20,921 nucleotides of DNA, from assembly GCA_024635885.1 (NCBI GenBank), contig JAGXIA010000013.1:1-20921 (forward strand), in the 5' to 3' direction. The notes under the pieces are model-generated. The model had not been told where the DNA came from, ran no database searches, and saw only the letters and a program-made list of their open reading frames with translations. The DNA comes from Helicobacteraceae bacterium. Lineage in GTDB: Bacteria; Campylobacterota; Campylobacteria; Campylobacterales; Sulfurimonadaceae. Position numbers and translations under genes: made by a program. Numbering within the stretch: position 1 is the stretch's first letter; each line of letters starts with the position of its first letter. Positions 1 through 7,360 of this stretch are shown piece after piece.

Positions 1-107
1 TCAGAGGCTTCTTCTCTTATATGCTCGATTCCTTTATGACAAACGATACACTCATTCGCAGCAAATAAATAGGAACTAAAAAGTAAAAGAAGTAAAATAA
101 ATTTCAT
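1..107 (-). CDS. Small c-type cytochrome, N-terminal part (cut by window edge)
   Basis: Only the first 35 codons lie in the window; the gene runs off the left edge. They encode a signal peptide (Lys2, a run of Ile/Leu, ending near Phe-Ala-Ala at residues 15-17), followed directly by a CIVCH heme-attachment motif at residues 20-24. This marks an exported, periplasmic c-type cytochrome with covalently bound heme. ATG lies 5 bases after the nusB stop, so it is probably the last or a late gene of the kdsA-ribH-nusB transcript. No strong Shine-Dalgarno sequence is visible. The full length and number of hemes cannot be seen, so the subclass (monoheme class I or a larger one) stays open. Confidence 0.72.
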   Translation of the reverse strand, partial: MKFILLLLLFSSYLFAANECIVCHKGIEHIREEAS

Positions 108-112
108 TTAAT

Positions 113-517
113 TTATGCTAATTTATCTTTTGAAATAGCGTCAAGTACACCATTAATAAATTTAGGAGACTGTTCAGTTCCGAATGCTTTAGTAATCTCA
201 ACTGCTTCATTTATAACAACCGCAGAATCAAGCTCACCAAAAAGAATTTCATAAGATGCAAGTCGAAGAGTAGCTCTTTCAATACTTCCGAGTCTCTCAA
301 AATCCCACTCTTTTAAATGTTCAACTATAGCTTTATCACAAGCTTCAAGGTGCTCCATAACTCCTGCAAAAAGTGCAAGTGCAAAATCTTTTTGCTTGTT
401 ACGGATTTTCTTCTCTTCTAAAATCTCATCAGTATGCTCAGCTATATTTCCATTGCCTAAATCATAAGCATATAAAAGACTAACAACTGCCATTCTTGCG
501 TGATGTCTAGTTGCCAT
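113..517 (-). CDS. nusB: Transcription antitermination factor NusB
   Basis: NusB binds boxA RNA together with ribosomal protein S10 and supports antitermination on rRNA operons. The 134-residue length is normal for the all-helical NusB family. Typical features are the N-terminal RHHARMAVVSLLYAYDLG stretch (residues 4-21), the helix containing SIERATLRLASYEI (about 78-91), and the C-terminal VVINEAVEITKAFG...KFINGVLDAI block (about 99-126). The start codon shares one base with the ribH stop, so the two are probably translationally coupled. The kdsA-ribH-nusB order is, from memory, also found in Campylobacter. Confidence 0.95.
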   Translation of the reverse strand: MATRHHARMAVVSLLYAYDLGNGNIAEHTDEILEEKKIRNKQKDFALALFAGVMEHLEACDKAIVEHLKEWDFERLGSIERATLRLASYEILFGELDSAVVINEAVEITKAFGTEQSPKFINGVLDAISKDKLA

Positions 518-981
518 TATATAGCCTCATAAAGGTCAAGCATTTCAATAATAACTGTCATCGCTTCAAAACCTTTATTGCCGGCTTTTGTGCCTGCACG
601 TTCTATTGACTGTTCAATATTGTCAGTTGTCAAAAGACCGAATGAAACAGGTTTTTGGTACTTTAAACTCATCATTGCTATCCCTTTTGTAGCCTCTGCT
701 GAGACATAATCAAAGTGAGGAGTCGCTCCGCGAATAACTGCACCTAAAGCACATACAGCGTCATATTTGCCACTTACTAGAAGCTTATCAATAACCATAG
801 GAAGCTCAAACGCTCCCGGCACTAAAACATGTGTTAAATCATCCTCTGTTCCACCATGACGAGCAAATGCATCTTTTGCACCTTCAACCAATCTATCTAC
901 AATAAAATGATTCCATCTTGTACTTACAATCGCGATTTTTTTGCCGTTTATTACTTTTAATTGACCTTCAACTAACTTCAT
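517..981 (-). CDS. ribH: 6,7-dimethyl-8-ribityllumazine synthase
   Basis: RibH condenses 5-amino-6-ribitylaminouracil with 3,4-dihydroxy-2-butanone 4-phosphate, the penultimate step of riboflavin synthesis, usually as a 60-subunit cytosolic capsid. The 154-residue protein has the expected motifs in order: the substrate-binding STRWNHFIVDRLVEGA segment (residues 20-35), VPGAFELP (about 54-61), and GAVIRGATPHFDYVS (about 80-94), which holds the catalytic His. Its ATG abuts the kdsA stop with no gap, and its stop shares a base with the nusB start. The GTP cyclohydrolase II gene of the same pathway is elsewhere in the window (11905-12468). No FMN riboswitch precedes the operon; the leader is too short. 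Confidence 0.97.
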   Translation of the reverse strand: MKLVEGQLKVINGKKIAIVSTRWNHFIVDRLVEGAKDAFARHGGTEDDLTHVLVPGAFELPMVIDKLLVSGKYDAVCALGAVIRGATPHFDYVSAEATKGIAMMSLKYQKPVSFGLLTTDNIEQSIERAGTKAGNKGFEAMTVIIEMLDLYEAI

Positions 982-1773
982 CTATATCTCCCTAATTTTT
1001 TTAATTTTAGCTACTAAAGCTTCTAACTCGTCAAGCTTAATCATGTTTGGACCGTCACTAAGAGCAACACTTGGGTCAAAGTGAGTCTCAAAAAAGAAAC
1101 CATCCACCCCGACTGCCGCTGCTGCACTCGCTAAATATGGAACCATTGAGCTGTCTCCACCAGTTTTTCCGCCTAAAGCTCCAGGCATCTGAACCGAGTG
1201 AGTCGCATCAAAAATAGTTGGAGCAAATTCTCTCATAATTACTAAAGAACGCATATCTACTACTATGTTTCCATACCCAAAAGATGAGCCCCTCTCACAC
1301 AGATAAACTCCGTGTTTTTTAGAATTTTCATAGTTTACTTCGTCACAACCACGGGTTTTGAGTACTTTTGCTACCGAGTATCTCATATCTGGAGGATTTA
1401 TAAACTGCCCTTTTTTGATATTTACCTCTTTTGTAGTTTTTGCACATGCCACAAGTAAATCTGTTTGGCGACATAAAAAAGCAGGAATCTGAAGCATATC
1501 AACTACCTCAGCCACACTAGCTACTTGTGCAGTTTCATGGACATCTGTCACAACTTTAAAGCCAAAATCATTTTTTACTTTTTCTAAAATTCGAAGTCCT
1601 TCTTCAAGACCAAGACCTCGAAAACTCTCAAGTGATGTTCTGTTTGCTTTGTCAAAACTAGACTTAAAATAAAAATCTATAGAACTGTCATTTTGATAAA
1701 TTTCTAAAGATTTAGCAATTTTAAAAATGTTTTCTTCACTCTCAATAACACAAGGACCCGCTAATAATGTCAT
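982..1773 (-). CDS. kdsA: 3-deoxy-8-phosphooctulonate (Kdo-8-P) synthase, metal-type
   Basis: KdsA joins phosphoenolpyruvate and arabinose 5-phosphate to give Kdo-8-phosphate for the LPS inner core. The protein is 263 residues. AGPCVIES at residues 5-12 carries Cys8 where the metal-independent enzymes (such as E. coli) have Asn, so this should be the divalent-metal-dependent class, as in Aquifex. Other landmarks are KSSFDKANRTS (about 37-47), the GSSFGYGN stretch, and DATHSVQMPG with the metal-ligand His. The start is supported by AAGGTG 6 bases upstream, and an extended -10 lies at 1811-1819. It is the first gene of the operon with ribH and nusB. Confidence 0.97.
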   Translation of the reverse strand: MTLLAGPCVIESEENIFKIAKSLEIYQNDSSIDFYFKSSFDKANRTSLESFRGLGLEEGLRILEKVKNDFGFKVVTDVHETAQVASVAEVVDMLQIPAFLCRQTDLLVACAKTTKEVNIKKGQFINPPDMRYSVAKVLKTRGCDEVNYENSKKHGVYLCERGSSFGYGNIVVDMRSLVIMREFAPTIFDATHSVQMPGALGGKTGGDSSMVPYLASAAAAVGVDGFFFETHFDPSVALSDGPNMIKLDELEALVAKIKKIREI

Positions 1774-1810
1774 AATTCACCTTTTAAATGCAGTTTAAAA
1801 ATAGAAAATG

Positions 1811-1819
1811 ATTATAGCA
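1811..1819 (-). promoter_or_regulatory. Extended -10 promoter of kdsA-ribH-nusB
   Basis: Read on the minus strand this is TGCTATAAT, a perfect extended -10. It sits 37 bases upstream of the kdsA ATG, just after the exporter gene. No good -35 is visible, which is normal for the main sigma factor of Campylobacterota. Confidence 0.7.
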
Positions 1820-1857
1820 TAATGCTCTTAAGTTCTTTATGACTAAGGACTTTATAT

Positions 1858-2763
1858 CTACTTGGCACGCGCTACCATGATGCCTGCGAAAATAATTAGA
1901 CAGATTCCACATACCGTGATAAAATCAGGAAAAAAGTCCCCTAAAAGCATGCCGACTAAAATTGAGAAGACAATATTTGAGTAACTGACAGCTCCGACTA
2001 TTCCGGCTTTTGTTTCTCCATAAGCTTTAGTCATAAGCAGCTGCGAGATTGTTGCAAGAACGCCCATACCAATAACGTAAAACCAGACTATACCTTGAGG
2101 CATAACAAACTCACCAAGTAAAAAATCAAGGGAGGGCATGTGGAAATAGGGAGATATTAAAAACAAAATAACAGGTCCGATTGTTCCTATGCCCATAAAA
2201 GATAAAACAATAGCACGCGTATCATAATAGTTTTTCAACTCTCTAATAGAAGTATAGGCAAGTGCAGCACCTACTCCGCTAAAAACTCCCAGTACATCAT
2301 ACTTGCTAAATCCGATTCCGCTTGGCTGAGTAATAAGTAAAATTCCAATAAAACCTAAGCCAATAGCACTCCATCCCTTATATGAAAGCTTCTCTTGCAA
2401 GAACAGCCATGCAAAAACTGCTGTAAAAATAGGTGATGTTTTTGAAAAAGTCATTGCGTCACCCAAAGGTATATGTGCAATATTGTAAAAAAAGGCTAAA
2501 AGTGCTGTAAAGCCCATAAACCCTCTAAAAAAAAGAAGCCAAGGTTTTCCGCCGACATGTTTCATAGGTTTTCTCAAAACTGCAAAACCTACTAAAGCAA
2601 CACCAAAAATATTTCTAAAAAAAACAACTTCTAAAGAGCTCATCGACTCGCTCGCAAGTTTGGCAAATGCACCCATAATGGCAAAGGTAAAGGATGCTAT
2701 CAGCATATACTTTACACCCTTGTTTAATTCTCTTATTAATTTCATAAATGCAATTGTACCCAT
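1858..2763 (-). CDS. DMT-superfamily (EamA) inner-membrane transporter
   Basis: A 301-residue polytopic membrane protein with about ten hydrophobic helices arranged as two EamA repeats. Diagnostic parts are FFRNIFGVALVG (about 48-59), FFRGFMGFTALLAFFYNIAHIPLGDAMTFSKTSPIF (about 78-113), and a second repeat ending in GAVSYSNIVFSILVGMLLGD. The family exports metabolites or drugs; the substrate cannot be deduced. Two starts are possible. ATG at 2763 has AGAGAAG about 9 bases upstream. ATG at 2745 (MKLIRELNKG) is preceded by TACAAT 7 bases away and would fit a leaderless mRNA. The gene is divergent from the TerB-DnaJ gene and precedes the kdsA promoter. Confidence 0.88.
   Translation of the reverse strand: MGTIAFMKLIRELNKGVKYMLIASFTFAIMGAFAKLASESMSSLEVVFFRNIFGVALVGFAVLRKPMKHVGGKPWLLFFRGFMGFTALLAFFYNIAHIPLGDAMTFSKTSPIFTAVFAWLFLQEKLSYKGWSAIGLGFIGILLITQPSGIGFSKYDVLGVFSGVGAALAYTSIRELKNYYDTRAIVLSFMGIGTIGPVILFLISPYFHMPSLDFLLGEFVMPQGIVWFYVIGMGVLATISQLLMTKAYGETKAGIVGAVSYSNIVFSILVGMLLGDFFPDFITVCGICLIIFAGIMVARAK
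2135..2147 (+). repeat. Dispersed 13-mer GGCATGTGGAAAT
   Basis: An exact copy inside the exporter gene, antisense to it. In the gene it is read in the frame giving Phe-His-Met-Pro. Confidence 0.8.
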
Positions 2764-2781
2764 TTATTAACTTCTCTTTTC

Positions 2782-2787
2782 TATAAT
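2782..2787 (+). promoter_or_regulatory. -10 box for the TerB-DnaJ gene
   Basis: TATAAT lies 25 bases upstream of the ATG at 2813. The Shine-Dalgarno AAAGGGG (2802-2808) lies between them. No -35 is apparent. The 49-base divergent gap with the exporter gene must hold promoters for both. Confidence 0.55.
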
Positions 2788-2812
2788 GCCAGCACTTAAT
2801 TAAAGGGGAAAT

Positions 2813-3568
2813 ATGGGAAATTTATTACTACTAGCAATTATCGGAGGATTTTTTTACTGGATTTTTAAAAGTTATGCTACCTACTCCACTGAGTACACAA
2901 AACAGGCTTTTAAAAATATGAGTATCACCAAAGAGTCTTTAGGCAAAAGTGAACTTGGTCTTTTTGTAGCACTTGTTGCAAAAGTTGCGAAGGCTGATGG
3001 AAAAGTTGATGCTCTTGAGGCGCAGCTTGTAGGGATTATGTTTGATGATATATCAGCAGTTTTTCCAGAGCCTGTAAAAACGAAAAATATACTAAAAGAG
3101 ATTTTCAGTGAAGAAAAAGATACTTTTAGCAACTTTGAAGATATCGCTCATACTTTAGGTCAGGCTATAAAAAGAGATAAATCCAAACAGCAGCAATTTA
3201 TGAGCTTTTTAATTCAGCTTGCTTTTGTTGATGGTGAAGTTAGCCCAAATGAGGAAGAGGTTCTACAGACTATTGCCGAAGCTTTTGAATTTGATCCGAA
3301 TCATTATCATGCTATTTTTGAGCAGTTTGAAAAAATGATAAAAAATATACATCCAAAAGCCAATATCAGCGATGCCTATAAACTTTTAGAGGTAAAAGAG
3401 AGCGATGACATTAACCATATTAAAAAAGCGTATAGAAAACTTATACATAAGTACCATCCGGACATCATAAAATCACAAGGTAAAGATGAAGCTTATATGC
3501 AAAAAGCAACTCAAATGACACAAGAAATAAATCAGGCATATGAGATGATAAAGAACTCACGAAAATAA
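2813..3568 (+). CDS. Membrane-anchored TerB / DnaJ-domain protein (DjlA-like)
   Basis: A 251-residue protein with three parts. An N-terminal membrane helix spans residues 3-18. A TerB-like helical domain spans about 45-165, with the paired acidic signatures AKVAKADGKVDALEAQ and QLAFVDGEVSPNEEE. A C-terminal J domain covers about 186-251, with the HPD motif at residues 215-217. This is the architecture of DjlA, an inner-membrane co-chaperone that stimulates DnaK ATPase from the cytosolic face. The TerB fold alone does not imply tellurite resistance. The start is supported by AAAGGGG 5-6 bases upstream. It is not clearly co-transcribed with the lipoproteins downstream, which have their own promoter. 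Confidence 0.88.
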   Translation: MGNLLLLAIIGGFFYWIFKSYATYSTEYTKQAFKNMSITKESLGKSELGLFVALVAKVAKADGKVDALEAQLVGIMFDDISAVFPEPVKTKNILKEIFSEEKDTFSNFEDIAHTLGQAIKRDKSKQQQFMSFLIQLAFVDGEVSPNEEEVLQTIAEAFEFDPNHYHAIFEQFEKMIKNIHPKANISDAYKLLEVKESDDINHIKKAYRKLIHKYHPDIIKSQGKDEAYMQKATQMTQEINQAYEMIKNSRK

Positions 3569-3581
3569 TTTAAAACTTTTA

Positions 3582-3590
3582 TGCTAAAAT
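3582..3590 (+). promoter_or_regulatory. Extended -10 promoter of first lipoprotein gene
   Basis: TGCTAAAAT is followed by AAGGA at 3606-3610 and ATG at 3616. It lies just after the TerB-DnaJ stop codon. Confidence 0.6.
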
Positions 3591-3615
3591 TTCTTCATCA
3601 TTATGAAGGACATTT

Positions 3616-4596
3616 ATGTATAAAAATATAATTATATCTATAATCATCGCCATCTTTGCGGGGTGTTCTGCACCAAAGCCCGACACAAAACCTAACTGGT
3701 ATTTATTCCCCGAAAAAGATTTTAATAATTTTTATGCCGTTGGTTCCGGAGCAGATATAAATGATGCCCAAAACCGTGCCGTTGCTTCTTTGAGAGAGAA
3801 TTTATACACAGAACTTAATGCTGAATTTAAAAAGCCCAACCACAGACTTGGTGAAGTTGACAATGCTGTACTATCAGAAATTTTTAAATTTAATGAATAT
3901 ATTTCTATGAAACTTTCTTTGAAAAATGTAAAAGTAGAAAAATTTACAAAATTTCAAGGTGAGACTTTAGTCTTAATAAGTATTCCTAGAGTAGATATTT
4001 TTAATCAGTTAAAACGAATGTCCTACATGAAATTTCAAAATGTTCAAGATGCTTATGAAAAGTCTGAAAATAGTATGGCTATAACAAAGTACATTGTGCT
4101 TAGACCACTCCTACAAGAGTATCCTTCACTAGCTTCTTATGCGGCCTTTAAAGAGTACAGCATATCAACATATAGTGCGGACAAAGAATTTAATTTTTTA
4201 AAAAAAATTCGCCAAGAGTATAAAGACTTGAAAGAAAAAATAAGTTTTTATGTTCTCAGTGATGCAAATTCAATAGCATTTGCACAAAGCATAAAATCTG
4301 CTATAGAGAATGAAGGTTTAACAGTACAAAGCACTCCGCTAAGTCAGGACTCTTTAAAACTTATTATCACATCAACAACTACTGACACTCAGGATTATAG
4401 TTTTAATAAATCAAGCAATCTGGTTAAATACAATACATATGACATAAATAAAAATGAAGTTGCATTTAAACAGCATACTTTTATAGGTAAGTCCAGAAAA
4501 AGCTATAGTGACGGTAAAAAGCAATCGGTAGTGCAAGCAACATCAAAAATAAACAAACTTGGAATTTTCTCTTTTATAGGATTAAAGACTAAATAA
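3616..4596 (+). CDS. Lpp20-type lipoprotein, long form (326 aa)
   Basis: A lipoprotein signal peptide ends in IFAGC with Cys17 as the predicted lipidated residue. The region at about 27-125 resembles the Lpp20/LpoB-like domain: PNWY at the start, YAVGSGADINDAQNRAVASLRENLYTEL in the middle, and LVLISIPRVDIFNQL at the end. The rest (about 130-326) is charged, with no motif I recognise. It is the first of three such lipoprotein genes in a row. From memory, Helicobacter pylori has a similar cluster around lpp20 (HP1454-HP1457), where the first member is also the long one. The role is unknown; outer-membrane location is inferred from the lipobox and family. AAGGA lies 5 bases before ATG. Confidence 0.75.
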   Translation: MYKNIIISIIIAIFAGCSAPKPDTKPNWYLFPEKDFNNFYAVGSGADINDAQNRAVASLRENLYTELNAEFKKPNHRLGEVDNAVLSEIFKFNEYISMKLSLKNVKVEKFTKFQGETLVLISIPRVDIFNQLKRMSYMKFQNVQDAYEKSENSMAITKYIVLRPLLQEYPSLASYAAFKEYSISTYSADKEFNFLKKIRQEYKDLKEKISFYVLSDANSIAFAQSIKSAIENEGLTVQSTPLSQDSLKLIITSTTTDTQDYSFNKSSNLVKYNTYDINKNEVAFKQHTFIGKSRKSYSDGKKQSVVQATSKINKLGIFSFIGLKTK

Positions 4597-4635
4597 TAAA
4601 ATTTAGTGTATAGAATTTTTTTAAGATTAGCATAG

Positions 4636-4641
4636 TATAAT
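4636..4641 (+). promoter_or_regulatory. -10 box of lpp20-like gene, with strong ribosome-binding site
   Basis: TATAAT lies 27 bases upstream of ATG 4669. A perfect AAGGAG (4658-4663) sits 5 bases before that ATG. This is the best Shine-Dalgarno in the window and suggests high expression of the Lpp20-like lipoprotein. Confidence 0.6.
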
Positions 4642-4668
4642 TTAGTAATTAATATTTAAGGAGATCAA

Positions 4669-5247
4669 ATGATCAAAGCTCTTTCATCAATGGCAATAGC
4701 AGGTTTAGTAGCTGCAACTATTATAGGATGTGGTGCTGCACCAGAGCCTAAGCAAGAAGAAACGGATTTCCGTTGTAAGCAAGAAAATGTATTAGCTCCT
4801 AAATGGACTTGTATTCCAATGGTTGAAGGTGCTTATGCAGGTGTTGGTATTTCTCCTAAAAGTGCTGCAGGTGTCGGTCATATGAGAAGAGTTGCTACAG
4901 CTAATGGTCGTTCTGACTTAGCGCAGCAAATAAAATCTCAAGTAAAAGATAAAGTAGAAACTTTTACACGTACTACTGGTCTTGGAGATGCTGAAACTGT
5001 TGATAATGTAAATACAGCTGTATCTAAGCAAATTGCTAAAGTTGACTTACAAGGTTCTAAAGCAGTTGATGCTTGGACTGCTCCTTCAGGTGCATTATAC
5101 CTTTTAGTAACTGTTCCAGAAGCTACAGTAAATGGCGAAGTTAAAGCAGCTGTTAAAACCAGTTTTAAAAATGACAATGCTTTGTGGCAACAATTTCAGT
5201 CTAAAAATGCTTTAGAAGGTTTAGACAAAGAATTCCCAACTGAATAA
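4669..5247 (+). CDS. Lpp20 family lipoprotein (192 aa)
   Basis: The signal peptide ends in the lipobox TIIGC with Cys21 lipidated. The mature part carries the Lpp20-family pattern: PKWTCIPMVEGAYAGVGIS (about 44-62), HMRRVATANGRSDLAQQIKSQVKDKVETF (about 70-98), and GALYLLVTVPEATV near residue 150. Its length is close to H. pylori Lpp20 (about 175 residues), a surface-exposed or vesicle-associated antigen of unknown function. Two extra Cys residues (about 36 and 48) could form a disulfide. Codon use looks like that of a highly expressed gene, with many GCT, GTT and CCT codons, and the Shine-Dalgarno is perfect. The stop overlaps the next start by one base. Confidence 0.85.
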   Translation: MIKALSSMAIAGLVAATIIGCGAAPEPKQEETDFRCKQENVLAPKWTCIPMVEGAYAGVGISPKSAAGVGHMRRVATANGRSDLAQQIKSQVKDKVETFTRTTGLGDAETVDNVNTAVSKQIAKVDLQGSKAVDAWTAPSGALYLLVTVPEATVNGEVKAAVKTSFKNDNALWQQFQSKNALEGLDKEFPTE

Positions 5248-5654
5248 TGAGAGGTTTTCTAACTTCATTAATTTTAGTTTTATTAGTGATAACAGGCTGT
5301 AATTCTCAGCCTGAAGCAAAAAAAAATAATAATAGTGAGCCATCTTGGGTTATGAACCCTAATCAAGATGGGAAAAATGGTGCTGTCGGTGTTGCCGGCA
5401 GAACATATGATCAAAAGCCTTCTTCTCAAAGAAAGCTGGCGATTACACGAGCACTTGATGAACTTACACTGCAGCAAGGTGTAAAAGTTAGAATGAGTAT
5501 GAATAAAGAAGAAGTTGTAAATAACGACAGGTCAAATACACATTTTGATCAACAAAGTAGTTATAAGGCATCCTCAACTGTTACTGCCCATATAGAAGAA
5601 GTCTGGAAAAATCCACTTTCAGGCGACATTTATATTTGGATGGTAATAGAATAA
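5247..5654 (+). CDS. Small Lpp20-type lipoprotein (135 aa)
   Basis: The signal peptide ends in VITGC with Cys18 as the lipidated residue, followed by a short polar linker. The rest resembles a minimal Lpp20 domain: PSWVMNP at 32-38, AVGVAGRTYDQKPSSQRKLAITRALDELTLQQGVKV at about 46-81, and a final IYIWMVIE strand. TAATG overlap with the preceding lpp20-like gene implies translational coupling, so the two proteins may be made in a fixed ratio. From memory, H. pylori HP1455 next to lpp20 is of similar size. No enzyme motif is visible. A hairpin follows the stop directly. Confidence 0.78.
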   Translation: MRGFLTSLILVLLVITGCNSQPEAKKNNNSEPSWVMNPNQDGKNGAVGVAGRTYDQKPSSQRKLAITRALDELTLQQGVKVRMSMNKEEVVNNDRSNTHFDQQSSYKASSTVTAHIEEVWKNPLSGDIYIWMVIE

Positions 5655-5655
5655 G

Positions 5656-5680
5656 TTCTCTCTCTCGAGAGAATTCATTT
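5656..5680 (+). terminator. Hairpin after the lipoprotein operon
   Basis: A 7-base-pair stem, TTCTCTC (5656-5662) with GAGAGAA (5667-5673), encloses a TCTC loop and is followed by TTCATTT. It begins one base after the stop codon. The T tract is imperfect, so termination may be partial. Confidence 0.5.
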
Positions 5681-5710
5681 AAACAATCTTACAATCACCT
5701 TTAATTTCGA

Positions 5711-5733
5711 TATAATTCCAAATAAAATATAAT
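5711..5733 (+). promoter_or_regulatory. Two possible -10 boxes for der
   Basis: TATAAT occurs at 5711-5716 and again at 5728-5733 in the gap before der (ATG 5793). Either could serve as the -10. The resulting leader would be about 53-75 bases. Confidence 0.45.
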
Positions 5734-5792
5734 TTTCTAACAGACTTAAAGTACTCAAAACTGCATCTACTTAGAATCACAAGGCAAAAACA

Positions 5793-7283
5793 ATGAAAAA
5801 AATCGCCATTATTGGTCGTCCGAATGTTGGAAAGAGCTCTCTTTTTAACCGTTTAGTAAAAAAAAGAGATGCGATTACATCAGAACAAGCCGGAACTACT
5901 AGAGATGTAAAAAGACGAAATGCTGTTATTATCAATAAGCATGTCGAACTTTTAGATACTGGTGGATTAGACAAAGGATGCGAACTCTTCGACAAAATCA
6001 AAGAGATGTCACTAAAGGCTGCGTACAAAGCTGACATCATTTTATTTATGGTTGATGGAAAAGGTTTACCTGAAGAGGAAGATAAAAAATTGTTTTATGA
6101 GCTTCAAAACATGGGCAAAGATATAGCTCTTGTTGTAAACAAGATTGACAACGACAAAATGAAAGAAAAGCTTTGGGAATACTATGAGTTTGGTACAGAT
6201 GCAATATTTGGTATATCAGTAGCACATAATAGAAATACAGTAGAACTTCTTGAGTGGATTGCTTCAAAAGTTCCAGATTCTGACATTGTTAAAGAAGAAG
6301 AAGAGATAGAAGAAGCGGAAGAAAAAGCTCTTGCAAAAGTTGAACCGGAACTTGATGATGATGAATTCTTTTCCCAATATGAGCATGAGGATGCTGATGA
6401 TGACGGATACTTTTATACTGATGTAGAAGAAGTAGAAGACGACTCTATTTTTGCCCAAAATGACATGATTAAAGAGTTTGATGAAAACGATCTCAACCAT
6501 ATTAAAATTGCCATTATAGGTCGTACAAATGTTGGAAAAAGTTCTCTTTTAAATGCTTTATTAGGCGAAGAACGTTCTGTTGTCAGTACTGTAGCAGGAA
6601 CTACAATAGATCCCATAGATGAAACGGTAGAATATAAAGGCAAACAGCTGACATTTGTCGACACTGCTGGTTTACGCCGTCGTGGAAGAATATTAGGTAT
6701 TGAAAAATACGCTCTAATGAGAACTACTGAGATGCTGGAAAATTCTAATATGGCTCTTATTGTTTTAGATGCCAGTGAACCATTTATGGAATTAGATGAA
6801 AAAATAGCTGGACTTGTAGACAGTAACAGACTAGCATGTATCATTGTTTTAAATAAGTGGGATATCTCCAAAAGAGAAGAACATGATAAAATTATTTTAG
6901 ACGTTAGAGATAGATTTAAATTTTTAGCTTACGCGCCAATTATAACGCTCTCTGCAAAATCGCACCAAAGAGTTGATAAGCTTAATGACATGATTTTAGA
7001 GATAAATGATAACTACTCTCAGCGTATCCCAACATCACAGCTTAACGCTGTTATGGAAAAAGCACTAAGAAGACACCAACTTCCAAGTATGCATGGTCAA
7101 GTTATTAGAATTTATTACGCAACTCAATATGAAACAAGACCACCAAAAATTGCAATAGTTATGAATAAACCAAGAGGTCTTCACTTTACATATAGAAGAT
7201 ATTTAACAAATAAACTGAGAGAGGCTTTTAATTTTACGGGAACTCCTGTGCTTTTCAAAGCTAAAACAAGAGGCGATAAGTAG
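5793..7283 (+). CDS. der: Ribosome biogenesis GTPase Der (EngA)
   Basis: Der is a double-GTPase needed for late 50S assembly. In this 496-residue protein the first G domain has GRPNVGKSS (residues 8-16), DTGG (about 53-56) and NKID. The second starts with GRTNVGKSS at about 241-249 and continues with DTAGLRRRGRI and NKWD. The KH-like C-terminal domain includes RRHQLPSMHGQ...RPPKIAIVMNKP. Between the G domains lies an unusually long, very acidic linker (about 164-236, rich in Glu and Asp), which explains a length above the usual 435-490. AAGG lies 8 bases before ATG. The gene converges on hemJ across a large palindrome. Confidence 0.97.
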   Translation: MKKIAIIGRPNVGKSSLFNRLVKKRDAITSEQAGTTRDVKRRNAVIINKHVELLDTGGLDKGCELFDKIKEMSLKAAYKADIILFMVDGKGLPEEEDKKLFYELQNMGKDIALVVNKIDNDKMKEKLWEYYEFGTDAIFGISVAHNRNTVELLEWIASKVPDSDIVKEEEEIEEAEEKALAKVEPELDDDEFFSQYEHEDADDDGYFYTDVEEVEDDSIFAQNDMIKEFDENDLNHIKIAIIGRTNVGKSSLLNALLGEERSVVSTVAGTTIDPIDETVEYKGKQLTFVDTAGLRRRGRILGIEKYALMRTTEMLENSNMALIVLDASEPFMELDEKIAGLVDSNRLACIIVLNKWDISKREEHDKIILDVRDRFKFLAYAPIITLSAKSHQRVDKLNDMILEINDNYSQRIPTSQLNAVMEKALRRHQLPSMHGQVIRIYYATQYETRPPKIAIVMNKPRGLHFTYRRYLTNKLREAFNFTGTPVLFKAKTRGDK

Positions 7284-7293
7284 TAGTTTCTTT

Positions 7294-7319
7294 GGCATGT
7301 GGAAATTTCCACATGTGCC
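7294..7319. repeat. Inverted pair of the dispersed 13-mer between der and hemJ
   Basis: A perfect 20-base palindrome, CATGTGGAAATTTCCACATG (7296-7315), sits 10 bases after the der stop. The left half extends outwards to the full GGCATGTGGAAAT repeat; the right half keeps 11 bases of it, with GCC displaced by 2 bases. In RNA it would form a strong hairpin on either strand. It therefore may act as a bidirectional terminator for the convergent genes, though no T tract follows on either side. Confidence 0.8.
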
Positions 7320-7339
7320 CGAACGAAGTGACAAATGCC

Positions 7340-7353
7340 CTTGGGGTGCCAAG
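7340..7353. repeat. Short hairpin next to the hemJ stop
   Basis: CTTGG (7340-7344) pairs with CCAAG (7349-7353) around a GGTG loop, 7 bases beyond the hemJ stop. It could help end hemJ transcription, but there is no T tract. Confidence 0.35.
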
Positions 7354-7360
7354 CCTGGAG

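Noticed and set aside
1830..1852. Imperfect hairpin AAGTTCTT / AAGGACTT after the exporter gene
   Set aside because: In the transcribed (minus) sense it has a mismatch in the middle and no T tract.
2813..3568. Tellurite resistance gene because of the TerB-like domain
   Set aside because: The fold is shared with DjlA co-chaperones, and the C-terminal J domain with HPD supports that reading; no other ter genes are present.
6413..6871. 152-residue ORF on the minus strand opposite der
   Set aside because: It lies entirely antisense to the conserved G domains of Der, has no Shine-Dalgarno or promoter, and its composition follows the codons of der.
7296..7315. Palindrome as a classical Rho-independent terminator of der
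   Set aside because: The stem is strong but no T tract follows on either strand, so only a possible non-canonical role is proposed.
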